From Duganella aquatilis (lineage in GTDB: Bacteria; Pseudomonadota; Gammaproteobacteria; Burkholderiales; Burkholderiaceae_D), in NCBI RefSeq assembly GCF_009674565.1, contig NZ_WKJL01000007.1:124001-188000 (forward strand): DNA of 64,000 nt, written 5' to 3'. Position 1 is the stretch's first letter; each line of letters starts with the position of its first letter. This document shows, piece after piece, positions 46,327-55,366 of this stretch. Below the pieces are notes generated by a model. The model did no database searches. It saw only the letters and a program-made list of their open reading frames with translations, and was not told the DNA's origin. A program made the position numbers and the translations under genes.

Positions 46327-48066
46327 CTAGTGCTTCACGTCCGGCACGCAGGCGGTGATGAAGGCGTAGCAGACGCGTGCGTCTTCCGCCAGCACATCGA
46401 ATTCCATCGGCTGCGCCTGCCAGCCCTGGAAGTCCGGGCCATCGCGGCGGGCGGCCGTGTCGTCGGGCAGCAGCATGCTCCAGTGGGTGAAGATGCGACG
46501 CCGGGCCGGCGCCTTCATCACCACGCGTACGCCGGTGTGCATGTGGTTGCTGCGAATGCGCTCGAAAGTTTCCAGCACCGCGTTGCGTTCGCCTTCCAGC
46601 ATCTGCATGAAGCGGCCGTTTTCGTGCAGCAGGCAGCCGGTGATGCCGGCCTTCGCGTTGTTGACGCGAGTGCGGTGCAGCAGCTGGTCCAGCTGTTGCG
46701 GCGACAGCGGCGCCACCGCCTCGCTGACGTACAGCAGGAAATACAGGCCGGTAGCCTTGGACGGCTCCACCAGCGCGGTTTGCCGCTCCACCGCCTCGAC
46801 CATCTGGTCGGCCGGCATCGGGCGGTAAAAATAATAGCCCTGGATCAGGTCGCAGCCGTAGCCGCACAGTTCCAGCTGCTGAGCAGCGGTTTCAACGCCT
46901 TCCGCCACCAGCTTCAGGCCCAGCGCGCGGCCGAGGCCGACCACGGCCTCCACCACCGCGCGGCTCTCGCCGCTTTCGGCGATGTCCTGGATGAAGGAAC
47001 GGTCGATCTTCAGCACGTCCACCGGCAGCCGCGCCAGCTGCGCCAGCGACGAATAGCCGGTGCCGAAATCGTCCATCGCCATGCGCAGGCCCATGCCGGC
47101 CAGCCGGTCCAGCACGCGAAGCTTGGCGTCGATGTCGACCATCAGCATGCTCTCGGTGATTTCCAGCAGCAGGCGGTCCGGATCGGCGCCGGTGTCGCGC
47201 AGGATGTCCGCGAACACCTCGGCCAGCGCCGGATCGTCCAGCTGGCGAACCGAGACGTTGACCGACACATACGGCGCGGTCTCGCCCCAGCGCCGGTGCC
47301 AGTCGCGCTCGGCCAGGCAGGCCTGGCGGAACACCCAGGCGCCGATGGCGATCACCGAGCCGCTGGCCTCGGCGATGGGGATGAATTCAACCGGCGAAAT
47401 CTCGCCCTGCTGCGGAAACCAGCGCAGCAGCAGCTCGGCGCCGACAATGCGGCCGCTGCCGGCCTCCACGATAGGCTGGAAGCGCGGCGCCAGCTCCTCG
47501 CGTTCCAGCGCCAGCTGCAAGCCGTGCGCCAGGTCCATGCGATGCAAGGCGCGTTCGTGCATCTGCGGATTGAAGAATTGCCAGCCGTCGCCGCCGGTCT
47601 GGCGCGCCGCCTGCATCGCGGTTTTGGCGAAGCGCAGCAGCTCGTCGCTGGAATCGCCGGCGACCGCATCGCTGGTGGCCGCGATGCCGATGCTGGCGGT
47701 CACTGTAATCGTAACCTCGCCGACTCCCACCGGCGTCCGCACGGCGCCCATGATGCGCTCGGCCAGCGCCGCCAGGTCGGTCGGCGCTGCCACCTGCTCG
47801 CACACGATGCCGAATTCATCCGCGCCCAGCCGCGCCACCAGCTCGCTGGCGCGCGCCAGATGCTGCAGCCGGTGGGCGATTTCGCGCAGCAGCGCATCGC
47901 CGCAGTCCTGGCCGTGCAAGTCGTTGATTGCCTGGAAAGCATCCAGATTGATCAGCACCAGCGCCACCTGGGCGCCGGCGCGCTGCGAGCGCTGTAGCGC
48001 GCCGCGCAGGCCTTCGCGGAATCCTGGGCGGTCCGCAACACCGGTCAAGGGATCGAAGGTACTCAT
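46327..48066 (-). CDS. GGDEF-EAL-BLUF protein (c-di-GMP enzyme with C-terminal blue-light sensor)
   Basis: Encodes 579 residues with three domains. GGDEF (about 1-165) has GADEF at 81-85 in place of GGDEF, so cyclase activity is doubtful. EAL (about 185-425) keeps Asn270, 'DDFGTGYSS' (332-340), 'KID' and 'AEGVET', with ELL (211-213) in place of EAL; phosphodiesterase activity is likely. BLUF (about 442-535) has Tyr446, Asn470, Gln488, Trp529 and Met531; the spacings equal those of AppA (Tyr21, Asn45, Gln63, Trp104, Met106), so flavin photochemistry is expected. Cytoplasmic, no membrane helix. ATG 48066 starts right at the GGDEF domain; no strong ribosome binding site. Confidence 0.88.
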   Translation of the reverse strand: MSTFDPLTGVADRPGFREGLRGALQRSQRAGAQVALVLINLDAFQAINDLHGQDCGDALLREIAHRLQHLARASELVARLGADEFGIVCEQVAAPTDLAALAERIMGAVRTPVGVGEVTITVTASIGIAATSDAVAGDSSDELLRFAKTAMQAARQTGGDGWQFFNPQMHERALHRMDLAHGLQLALEREELAPRFQPIVEAGSGRIVGAELLLRWFPQQGEISPVEFIPIAEASGSVIAIGAWVFRQACLAERDWHRRWGETAPYVSVNVSVRQLDDPALAEVFADILRDTGADPDRLLLEITESMLMVDIDAKLRVLDRLAGMGLRMAMDDFGTGYSSLAQLARLPVDVLKIDRSFIQDIAESGESRAVVEAVVGLGRALGLKLVAEGVETAAQQLELCGYGCDLIQGYYFYRPMPADQMVEAVERQTALVEPSKATGLYFLLYVSEAVAPLSPQQLDQLLHRTRVNNAKAGITGCLLHENGRFMQMLEGERNAVLETFERIRSNHMHTGVRVVMKAPARRRIFTHWSMLLPDDTAARRDGPDFQGWQAQPMEFDVLAEDARVCYAFITACVPDVKH

Positions 48067-48159
48067 TTGATATTCTGGCAAGGCTTTTGTAGTCAAGTGG
48101 GCCACAGTATAAAGGTTAGGCAAATGTGATGCTTTTACGCATGTCAAACAGCGCGTACC

Positions 48160-50334
48160 TTATTCGGCGGCATCGGTCACACAGCGGAAGCCCAGCGTGG
48201 CGGCGCGGTCGCGGCCCGGCGCCATCAGCAGCAGCTTGCCGTGCTGGTCGTTGCGCTGCGCCTGCGGGAAGTACCAGATCGAGCCTTGCGGACGGTAGGA
48301 ACTGCCGCCGCGCAGGATGGCGAAACGGGTGTGTTCGTCGCTGTATTCGTCGGTCCATTGCCACACGTTGCCGACCAGATCCTGCACGCCGAACGGGCTG
48401 GCGCCCTGCGGATGGGCGTCCACGTCGTCCGGCGTCACCACCAGGCGGCCGCTGGCCGGCTTCGGCACGGCGTCGGCGCGCCAGTCGTTACCCCATGGGT
48501 AGGTGCGGCCGTCGCCGCCGCTGGCGGCGTATTGCCACTCCCATTCATGCGGCAGGCGCTTGCCGGCCCAGGCGGCATAAGCGCGCGCGTCCTCCAGGCT
48601 GACCCAGGTGACCGGCTTGTTGCCCCAGCCGGCGGGATAACTGCCGTTCTTCCAGTGCTTGAGGAAGTTGGCGTCATCGGCCGGCCGGTAGCCGCTGGCG
48701 TCGATGAATGCCTTGAACTGCGCGTTGCTAACCGGGTAGCGGTCGATGAAGAAGCGCTGCATCTGCATGCTGCGCTGGTGGAAGCGGCGCGCGCCGTCTT
48801 CCCACGGATAGGCGACATCGACGCCGATGCTATTGCCGCCTTCGATGGCCAGGCCGCGCACGGTGAAGTCGAACGGGCCGGCGGGAATTTCCACCATGCC
48901 GGCCGGCGCCGCGCTGGCTGGCATGGTGGCCGCTACCGGCGTTTGAGTCTGCGGCAGCGGCGTCGATTCCGCCGCGAAGTCGCGCAGCGGGCGGGCGGTC
49001 ATGTTGCGCATGGTGTCCAGGTTTGCCTGCGGCGGCGCGGCGACGGTCATCAGCACGGCGCCGAAGCCGCGCGCTTCGATCGGGAACGACAGCAGCACAC
49101 CCTCTTTGTCGCGCGTGGCTTGCAGTTCAACGCCGTGATAGGCGTCGAAGTAGCGCGCGCCGGCGCGGTACGGCACCCGCAGCTGCACGCCGTTGCTGTC
49201 GTACTCGTTGCGGTTGACGATGGTCCACAGCGTGCCCTCCGCCAGCGGCCAGCGGCTAGCGAACACGCCGTACTGGCGCATCGGATAATGCGGCTGCCAT
49301 TCCGGGCTGACCAGGAAGCGCGCATACATGCGCTCCAGCGTCGCCACGCGGCGGGTGGCCTCGCCGTCACGCGGCGTGATGCCGTTCCAGATGCCCCAGA
49401 TGTTTTCCCAGCTTTCCCAGCCGACGCCGTTGAAGAAAGCGAATTGCAAGTCGTCGGTCTTGCTGCGGTTCCAGCGGTCCGAGATGTTGACCATGTGGCG
49501 CGGTTCCAGCCACTTGTAGCGGTCCACCGTCGGCGCGAACGGGAAAGTGTACTGGCCCCAGGTCATCAGGTTCCAGGCCAGCGCCTCGTCGGACGGCAGG
49601 CCTTCGGGCTGGAACACCAGCGGATGCTTGATCTTGTCGGCGGCCTGGGTGAAGGCCAGCGGCACGCCGTCCTGGGTGTCGCCGTTGACGCCGTCCGCGC
49701 CGATGTCGGCCATCAGCGCGGCCAGTTCGTCGGGCCAGGAACGGCCGATGGCGCGCGTGCCCTGGTCCCACAACATCATCGGGAACATCACCTTGACGCC
49801 ACGCCGGTGGAAATCGGCGACCATTTTCTTCACGGCCGGAATGCCGCCCGGCAGCGAGCGCACCATGTCGACGGTGTTGCGGTCGTCCAGGCCGATATTC
49901 GGATAGGTCGGCCACACCAGCACCGCGTCGATGCCGCCGAAGCGCTTGACCAGGTCGTCCAGATAGCGGTCCACCGTGTACTGGCGCGTGGCCGGATCGT
50001 AGAAGTAGCGGTCCTCGACCATCATCTGCGCCTGCATGAAGCTGGACTGGGTCCATGCCACCGACGGCTGCGCGTAGCGCTGACCATCGTAGCCGACGCG
50101 GATGCGGCGCTCGTCGCGCCAATGGCGCAGGTCTTGCAGCCAGTCGTCGTGGTCGGCCTCGGTGCAGGGATTCCACACGCCTTCCCAAGGCTGGCTCATG
50201 GTCAGGCACGCCGGCGCCGGAATCGCCAGCTGGGTCCAGGAGCCGTGCGGCACGTAGCGCGTGTCCTGCGCCTGCGCCGGCAGCGCGCAAGCCGTCAGCA
50301 ACAGCGCCCACAATTTCATAGATTGCAACTTCAT
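48160..50334 (-). CDS. Glycosidase-like TIM-barrel protein fused to a SUMF1 (FGE-sulfatase) domain, exported
   Basis: Encodes 724 residues with a Sec signal ('LWALLLTACALPAQA'). Residues ~30-440 look like a glycoside hydrolase-type barrel ('GIDAVLVWPTYPNIGLDDRN', 'GVKVMFPMMLWDQGTR', 'GADGVNGDTQDG', 'WENIWGIWNGI') with a beta domain after it; I cannot assign a GH family. Residues ~490-724 are a SUMF1/formylglycine-generating-like domain ('IDRYPVSNAQFKAFIDASGYRP', 'WVSLEDARAYAAWAGKRLPHEWEWQYAA', 'DLVGNVWQWTDEY', 'LGFRCV'). The active-site cysteine pair of true FGE is missing, so the domain is probably non-catalytic or has a different role. ATG 50334 precedes the signal peptide. Confidence 0.8.
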   Translation of the reverse strand: MKLQSMKLWALLLTACALPAQAQDTRYVPHGSWTQLAIPAPACLTMSQPWEGVWNPCTEADHDDWLQDLRHWRDERRIRVGYDGQRYAQPSVAWTQSSFMQAQMMVEDRYFYDPATRQYTVDRYLDDLVKRFGGIDAVLVWPTYPNIGLDDRNTVDMVRSLPGGIPAVKKMVADFHRRGVKVMFPMMLWDQGTRAIGRSWPDELAALMADIGADGVNGDTQDGVPLAFTQAADKIKHPLVFQPEGLPSDEALAWNLMTWGQYTFPFAPTVDRYKWLEPRHMVNISDRWNRSKTDDLQFAFFNGVGWESWENIWGIWNGITPRDGEATRRVATLERMYARFLVSPEWQPHYPMRQYGVFASRWPLAEGTLWTIVNRNEYDSNGVQLRVPYRAGARYFDAYHGVELQATRDKEGVLLSFPIEARGFGAVLMTVAAPPQANLDTMRNMTARPLRDFAAESTPLPQTQTPVAATMPASAAPAGMVEIPAGPFDFTVRGLAIEGGNSIGVDVAYPWEDGARRFHQRSMQMQRFFIDRYPVSNAQFKAFIDASGYRPADDANFLKHWKNGSYPAGWGNKPVTWVSLEDARAYAAWAGKRLPHEWEWQYAASGGDGRTYPWGNDWRADAVPKPASGRLVVTPDDVDAHPQGASPFGVQDLVGNVWQWTDEYSDEHTRFAILRGGSSYRPQGSIWYFPQAQRNDQHGKLLLMAPGRDRAATLGFRCVTDAAE

Positions 50335-50429
50335 GCGGCGGTCTTCCCTGGAACTCGTAAATTTTTTCAATTTAACCCATCCGGCCGGATTACACTAGGC
50401 AGGTTTGCCATCTCATCCATAAGGATTTC

Positions 50430-52367
50430 ATGAAAGCCCGTCTGACCGCCCTCGCCCTGTCGCTGCTGATCGGTGGCGTATGCCAGCAACAAGTCCTCGC
50501 CGCCGATGCGCCGAAATACAGCCTGCGCGAGCACTACACCAAATACGAATTCAACATTCCCATGCGCGACGGCGTCAAGCTGTTCACCGTGGTGTATGTG
50601 CCCAAGGACAGCAGCAAGAGCTATCCCTTCCTGATGCAGCGCACGCCGTACAGCGCGGGCGTGCAGTCGGGCGGCGAGTTGCATTACGGCGTGGATTTCT
50701 ACCCCGAGCACATCGGCCCGTCGCAGGAGTTTGAGGACAGCGGCTACATCTTCGTCAAGCAGGACGTGCGCGGCCGCTATATGTCCGAAGGCAAGTGGCA
50801 GGAAATGACGCCGCACGTCAACGCCCAGCGCGCCAAGGGCCAGGGCAACGAGAGCGAGGACATGCACGACACCGTGGACTGGCTGCTGAAGAACGTCGCC
50901 AACAACAACGGCAAGGTCGGCATCCTGGGCATTTCGTATCCGGGCTTCTACACCTCGGCCAGCATCATCGATTCGCATCCGGCGATCAAGGCCGCCTCGC
51001 CGCAGGCGCCGGTGACCGATCTGTTCATGAACGACGACTCCTATCATGGCGGCGCCTTCATGCTGGCGGCGAACTTCGACTTTTACTCGGCCTTCGTGGA
51101 AGCGGAAAATCCGACGCCGCTGCCGAAGACCTGGGACCGCTTTGACTACGGCACCGCCGACGGCTACGAGTTCTTCCTCAAGCACCTGACGATGTCGAAC
51201 ATCCTCGGCACGATGACGCCGAAACAGCAGGCGCTGCTGCGTCCAACCATCGAGCACAGCACCTACGACGAGTTCTGGAAAACCCGCAACATCGCGGCCA
51301 ACCTCAAGAACATCAAGGCCGCCGTGCTGACGGTGGGCGGCTGGTACGACGCGGAAGACCTGCAAGGTCCGCTGACCACTTACGCCAGCATCAAGAAAAA
51401 CAATCCCGGCACCTACAGTGGCCTGGTGATTGGTCCGTGGGTACACGGCGGCTGGGCGCGCGGCGAAGGCAAGCGCCTGGGCTACGTCAACTTCGACAGC
51501 AAGACCGGCGAATACTTCCGCAGCCAGATCCAGTTCCCGTTCTTCGAACAGCACCTGAAGGATGCGAAGAACAAGAACAGCGCCGAAGTCTACGCGTTTG
51601 AAACCGGCAGCAACGTCTGGCGCAACTACGCCGTGTGGCCGCCGAAACAGGCGCAGGCGCGCACGCTGTACCTGGGCGAGAACGGCACGCTGAGCTGGAA
51701 GCAGCCGGCCGCCGGCGCCGCCTTCGACGAATACGTGGCCGATCCGCGCAAGCCGGTGCCGTTCACCGCCTACCCGGCCAACGGCGCGCCGAAGGAATAC
51801 ATGGTCGGCGACCAGCGCTTCGCCTCCACCCGTCCGGACGTGCTGACCTACCGCAGCGAACCGCTGGACGAGGACGTGACCTTCGCCGGTCCCGTCAAGC
51901 CCAAGCTGTTCGTCTCCACCACCGGCACCGACGCCGACTGGGTGGTCAAGCTGATCGACGTCTACCCGCCGGAATACCCGGCCGGCGGCGACGACGAACG
52001 TCCGCGCGGCGGCGGCGACGTCGCCAAGCCGCAGGTGACCATGGCCGGCTTCCAGCAACTGGTGCGCGGCGATCCGCTGCGCGGCAAGTTCCGCAACGGC
52101 TTCGACAATCCGCAGCCGTTCACGCCCGGCAAGGTGGAGACGGTCAGCTACAGCATGAGCGACATCAACCACACCTTCCGTCGTGGCCACCGCATCATGG
52201 TGCAGATCCAGAGCTCGTGGTTCCCGCTGGTGGACCTGAATCCGCAGACCTTCGTCGACATCCCGAAGGCCAAGCCGGAAGACTTCCAGAAGGCCACCCA
52301 GCGCGTCTACCACGCGCCGGCGATGTATTCGGGAATTGAGGTGCAGGTACTGCCGGCAAAACCATAA
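50430..52367 (+). CDS. CocE/NonD family hydrolase, exported
   Basis: Encodes 645 residues with a signal peptide (1-24). The X-Pro dipeptidyl-peptidase S15-like fold is shown by 'MRDGVKLFTVVYVPKD', 'QDVRGRYMSEGKW', nucleophile Ser169 in 'GISYPGF', acid in 'GGWYDAEDLQGP', and His in 'GPWVHGGW', followed by the C-terminal jelly-roll ('SDINHTFRRGHRIMVQIQSSWFPLVDLNPQ'). Relatives include glutaryl-7-ACA acylases, alpha-amino-acid ester hydrolases and cocaine esterase. Acts in the periplasm or outside. Ribosome binding site AAGGATTTC. Confidence 0.93.
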   Translation: MKARLTALALSLLIGGVCQQQVLAADAPKYSLREHYTKYEFNIPMRDGVKLFTVVYVPKDSSKSYPFLMQRTPYSAGVQSGGELHYGVDFYPEHIGPSQEFEDSGYIFVKQDVRGRYMSEGKWQEMTPHVNAQRAKGQGNESEDMHDTVDWLLKNVANNNGKVGILGISYPGFYTSASIIDSHPAIKAASPQAPVTDLFMNDDSYHGGAFMLAANFDFYSAFVEAENPTPLPKTWDRFDYGTADGYEFFLKHLTMSNILGTMTPKQQALLRPTIEHSTYDEFWKTRNIAANLKNIKAAVLTVGGWYDAEDLQGPLTTYASIKKNNPGTYSGLVIGPWVHGGWARGEGKRLGYVNFDSKTGEYFRSQIQFPFFEQHLKDAKNKNSAEVYAFETGSNVWRNYAVWPPKQAQARTLYLGENGTLSWKQPAAGAAFDEYVADPRKPVPFTAYPANGAPKEYMVGDQRFASTRPDVLTYRSEPLDEDVTFAGPVKPKLFVSTTGTDADWVVKLIDVYPPEYPAGGDDERPRGGGDVAKPQVTMAGFQQLVRGDPLRGKFRNGFDNPQPFTPGKVETVSYSMSDINHTFRRGHRIMVQIQSSWFPLVDLNPQTFVDIPKAKPEDFQKATQRVYHAPAMYSGIEVQVLPAKP

Positions 52368-52479
52368 ATCTCCGCTGCGGCGGCGCTGGCGAATTTCGTT
52401 GATCCGGTTGGCGAATTTCGCAATTGCACCGCCGCAGCCCTGCTCGCAGAATGGCCTGGCGGTACATAAAAATTCGCGC

Positions 52480-52790
52480 TTTGTCGTCTACGACGATGAA
52501 CTCAAAAACGATTGGCAGAACTGGAGCTGGGCCAAGGTCGACGTGTCGGCGCCGGTTGGCGCCATCAAGCCGCTCAAGGTCCAGGGCAAAGCCTGTCGGT
52601 CAAGATACTGGCCGACGGCAAGGCCATCGAATCGAATTATGTGATCCAGCCGAAAGCCAAAAACTGGGCCGTGGTGGTAGTGCCGCTGAAGGAACCGGCC
52701 GCCGACAATAAAACCATCGACGGCCTGTGGGTGCAAGGAGCTGCGGCCAGCTACAAGCCGTACTACATCACCCACATCCAGTTCGAGTGA
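52480..52790 (+). pseudogene. Remnant of a beta-sandwich (carbohydrate-binding-like) protein, deleted and frameshifted
   Basis: Two coding-like pieces in different frames lie side by side. The first reads 'FVVYDDELKNDWQNWSWAKVDVSAP' then 'KPLKVQGKA' (to about 52590). The second, from about 52585, reads 'SLSVKILADGKAIESNYVIQ', 'KNWAVVVVPLKEPAADNKTIDGLWVQG' and 'YYITHIQFE' to TGA at 52790. Together they resemble the start and end of a jelly-roll module common in secreted glycosidases, with the middle lost. No credible start codon. Probably the 3' scar of a deleted exported enzyme gene. Confidence 0.55.
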
Positions 52791-52799
52791 TTCGAGCGA

Positions 52800-53816
52800 T
52801 TACACGCTCTTGAGGAACTTGAGCAGGTGTTCGAAGTAGAACGCCTGCGCATCCCACATGCACAGGTGGCTGCCCTGCTCGCAGATCACGGAACGCGCGT
52901 TCGGCATCAGGCGCGCCATCTTGCGCATGTCTTCCGGGTCCATCTCGTCGTAGGTCGAGCCGATGGTCAGCGAGCGCACCTTGATCTCGTGCAGGCGGTC
53001 CCAGCGCTCCCAATCCTTCATATTGCCAGTGACCAGGAATTCGCTCTTGCCCTGCATCTGGTTATAGATCTTCAGGTTGGCGTGACGGAAGGTACGGTCC
53101 ACCGCGTCCGGCCATGGCGCCGTGCGGCAGATCACTTTCGGATACAGCTCTTCCATCATGATCTGTTCATACTCGGGCGAGTCGTAGGCTTCCTTGGCTT
53201 CCAGCGCCTGCAGCTTGGCCTGCGTGGCCGGCGGCAGCTGCCGCTTGATGCCGTCCAGATGCTTGAGCAGCGACTGGATGCCGGCCGTCATATTGGAAAT
53301 CACCAGGCCACGCAGGTGCTGCTGGTGGTGCAGCGCATACTCGATGCCCAGCATGCCGCCCCACGAGTGGCCGTACAGCACGAACTTCTCCAGGCCCAGA
53401 CCCTTGCGCACTTCTTCCACTTCTTCCAGGTAGCGCGGCAGCGTCCACAACGACGGATCGTCCGGCTGATCGGAATTGCCGCAACCCAGCTGGTCGTAGT
53501 AATACATCTCGATGCCGGCCTGCGGCAGGAACGACTCCATCGCCTCCAGGTATTCGTGCGTGAAGCCAGGGCCGCCGTGCAGCAGCAAAACCTTGATCGG
53601 GCCGCTGCCGATCTTCTTGGTCCACACCTTGTACTTGCCGCCCACCACCGGCACCATTTTCACGCCGGCCGTACGGATGCCCGGCGGATTCAGCCCGTCA
53701 GGCTTGCTTACCGTCACGCCGTCGGACGACGCCACGGCGGTGGTTTTGGCGACGGCGCTGCCGCCGGCCAGAGTCGCGGTCACCATGCTGGTGGCAAGAA
53801 AGTTTCGACGATCCAC
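52800..53816 (-). CDS. Proline iminopeptidase-family alpha/beta hydrolase with Tat signal
   Basis: Encodes 338 residues with a twin-arginine signal at the N-terminus ('DRRNFLATSM'), so a folded, exported S33 peptidase-like enzyme. Motifs: 'HGGPG' (80-84), typical of proline iminopeptidases, nucleophile Ser151 in 'GHSWGG', and His in 'GSHLCMWD'. It probably releases N-terminal proline or related residues from peptides in the periplasm. Starts with GTG; GGGAGGAAT lies upstream. Two palindromic sites overlap its promoter. Confidence 0.9.
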   Translation of the reverse strand: MDRRNFLATSMVTATLAGGSAVAKTTAVASSDGVTVSKPDGLNPPGIRTAGVKMVPVVGGKYKVWTKKIGSGPIKVLLLHGGPGFTHEYLEAMESFLPQAGIEMYYYDQLGCGNSDQPDDPSLWTLPRYLEEVEEVRKGLGLEKFVLYGHSWGGMLGIEYALHHQQHLRGLVISNMTAGIQSLLKHLDGIKRQLPPATQAKLQALEAKEAYDSPEYEQIMMEELYPKVICRTAPWPDAVDRTFRHANLKIYNQMQGKSEFLVTGNMKDWERWDRLHEIKVRSLTIGSTYDEMDPEDMRKMARLMPNARSVICEQGSHLCMWDAQAFYFEHLLKFLKSV

Positions 53817-53838
53817 TACATTCCTCCCTTAAATTGAA

Positions 53839-53895
53839 CAGCCTTACACTGTAAAGTCAGGTAGAATACACGCTCAGCCTTACACTGTAAAGTCA
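53839..53895 (-). promoter_or_regulatory. Promoter flanked by two copies of a 21-bp repeat with TTACAcTGTAA palindrome
   Basis: An identical 21-bp sequence occurs at 53839-53859 and 53875-53895, each centred on the palindrome TTACACTGTAA. On the minus strand TTTACA (53886-53891, inside the second copy) and TATTCT (53863-53868) with a 17-bp spacer form the peptidase promoter, and the first copy covers the expected start site. Two operators over -35 and +1 suggest tight repression. The second copy also contains the stop codon of the GNAT gene. Confidence 0.65.
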
Positions 53896-54692
53896 ACCGG
53901 ACACAGATAGTTCGACCGCGTGCCTACCGGGCGGAATCCGGCGCGCTGGATGTTGTTGATGGAATGCCGAACCTGCGCGTCCGCCTCGACGGCGGCGATG
54001 CCGCAACCAGCCGCCCTGGCCGCGGCCAGCCGCACCGCCATCAGCATCTGCTGGCTGCCCTGGCGGCGCGCGGCCGGCAAGGTGGCGCCCATGCCCAGCC
54101 AGGCGTTGGGACCGTCGACCAGCAATGCGCCGGTGGCGACCGGCACGCCCTGGGCATCGCAGGCGAAATACACCTGCCAGCCGGCCGCCTCGTTCAGGCC
54201 GGCCATCCACGGCACCAGCACCGGCGGCATGCCGAAGCTGTCGCACAGGATCTGGCCGGCCAGACCGAATTCATGCTTGCCGGCCCGGCGCACCGCGAGT
54301 CCGGAAGCCGGCGCCGGCGGCGTGAAGCCGTCCAGCTCGCAAACAAACTTGGCCCAGCTGCCTTGCGGCTGGAAACCGCGCGCCAGCAGGCTGTCGCGCA
54401 GCGCGCCGTTGCCGGGACCATCCCACACATGAACCCAGAATTGCGGAATGTCGCGTTCACGGAACAGCTCTGTGATCCGTGCCAGCGTGGCGTCATCCAG
54501 CGCCGTATCGCCCGGCAGGCCGACCACCCGGTTCATGATGGGCGACGGCATGGCGGCCACGCGCAGCAGCGCGGCGCTGGTGCCGGACATGTCGAACACG
54601 CCGCAGCCGAACGACGCCGGCGCGGCCGCGAAAAAGCTGCGCCGGGCGGCGATTTCTATGGATTCGCTTCCAGTGCGATAATGTGAAAGCAT
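53880..54692 (-). CDS. GNAT family N-acetyltransferase
   Basis: Encodes 270 residues. The C-terminal GNAT domain holds the acetyl-CoA-binding segment 'AWLGMGATLPAARRQGSQQMLMAVRLAAARAAGC' followed by 'INNIQRAGFRPVG'; the N-terminal half is a second, degenerate GNAT-like lobe. Substrate unknown. It ends within the second operator repeat and is divergent from the TetR gene (26-bp gap), so the TetR regulator may control both directions. Confidence 0.85.
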   Translation of the reverse strand: MLSHYRTGSESIEIAARRSFFAAAPASFGCGVFDMSGTSAALLRVAAMPSPIMNRVVGLPGDTALDDATLARITELFRERDIPQFWVHVWDGPGNGALRDSLLARGFQPQGSWAKFVCELDGFTPPAPASGLAVRRAGKHEFGLAGQILCDSFGMPPVLVPWMAGLNEAAGWQVYFACDAQGVPVATGALLVDGPNAWLGMGATLPAARRQGSQQMLMAVRLAAARAAGCGIAAVEADAQVRHSINNIQRAGFRPVGTRSNYLCPVDFTV

Positions 54693-54718
54693 CGTGATTA
54701 AAGGCTGATAAGGAAAGC

Positions 54719-55366
54719 GTGAAAAACAAAAACGAACCGCTGGACCGCAACCGCATCGCCCAGACCGCGCTGGCGATGATCGACGAACAGGGCATCGACC
54801 AGCTGAGCATGCGCAAGCTGGGCACCGAGCTGGGCGTGGAAGCCATGGCGCTCTACCACCACTTCCGCAACAAGGCCGAGCTGCTGGACGGCATTCTCGA
54901 CATCGTGCTCGACGAAGTCAGCGCCACGCTGACGCCGGACGGCACACCGCTGGCGCGCGCGCGCCGCACCTTCGACGGCCTGCGCAAGATCGCGATCCTG
55001 CATCCGCACGCGTTTCTCAGCATGGTGTCGCGCCGCTTCCGCACGCCGACCGCGCTGCGTTTTTATGAAGAACTGCTGGGATTATTTCACGAAGCCGGCA
55101 TGAGCGCGGAACAAAGTGCGCGCTATTACCGCACCATGGCCAACTTCACGGTGGGCGCCGGCATCGCCGAAGTCGGCAGCCGCGCCCAACAGCCGGACGC
55201 GACGCCGATCATCCTGGAGGACTTCAATCGTCCCGATGAATTCCCCCACATCACAGCCGCCATGCCCTTCCTGCGCGTGACCGAGATCGACCAGATCTAT
55301 CACTCGGGCATGGACATCCTGTTTGCCGCGCTGGCGGCGGAACTCAAGCCTACTTCGCCGCCTTGA
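54719..55366 (+). CDS. TetR family transcriptional regulator
   Basis: Encodes 215 residues starting with GTG (AAGGAAA upstream). N-terminal HTH '[47 protein letters not shown]' is the TetR DNA-binding domain with the 'LYHHFRNK' end of the recognition helix; the C-terminal part fits the TetR_C ligand-binding group. Divergent from the GNAT gene and close to the exported peptidase, whose promoter has TTACAcTGTAA sites. Its end overlaps the convergent hydrolase gene by 17 bp. Confidence 0.92.
   Translation: MKNKNEPLDRNRIAQTALAMIDEQGIDQLSMRKLGTELGVEAMALYHHFRNKAELLDGILDIVLDEVSATLTPDGTPLARARRTFDGLRKIAILHPHAFLSMVSRRFRTPTALRFYEELLGLFHEAGMSAEQSARYYRTMANFTVGAGIAEVGSRAQQPDATPIILEDFNRPDEFPHITAAMPFLRVTEIDQIYHSGMDILFAALAAELKPTSPP

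Noticed and set aside
46253..46867. Upstream extension of the UvrA2-like frame
   Set aside because: The extra N-terminal residues overlap the BLUF-encoding end of the neighbouring gene and lack UvrA features; ATG 46252 begins the conserved start.
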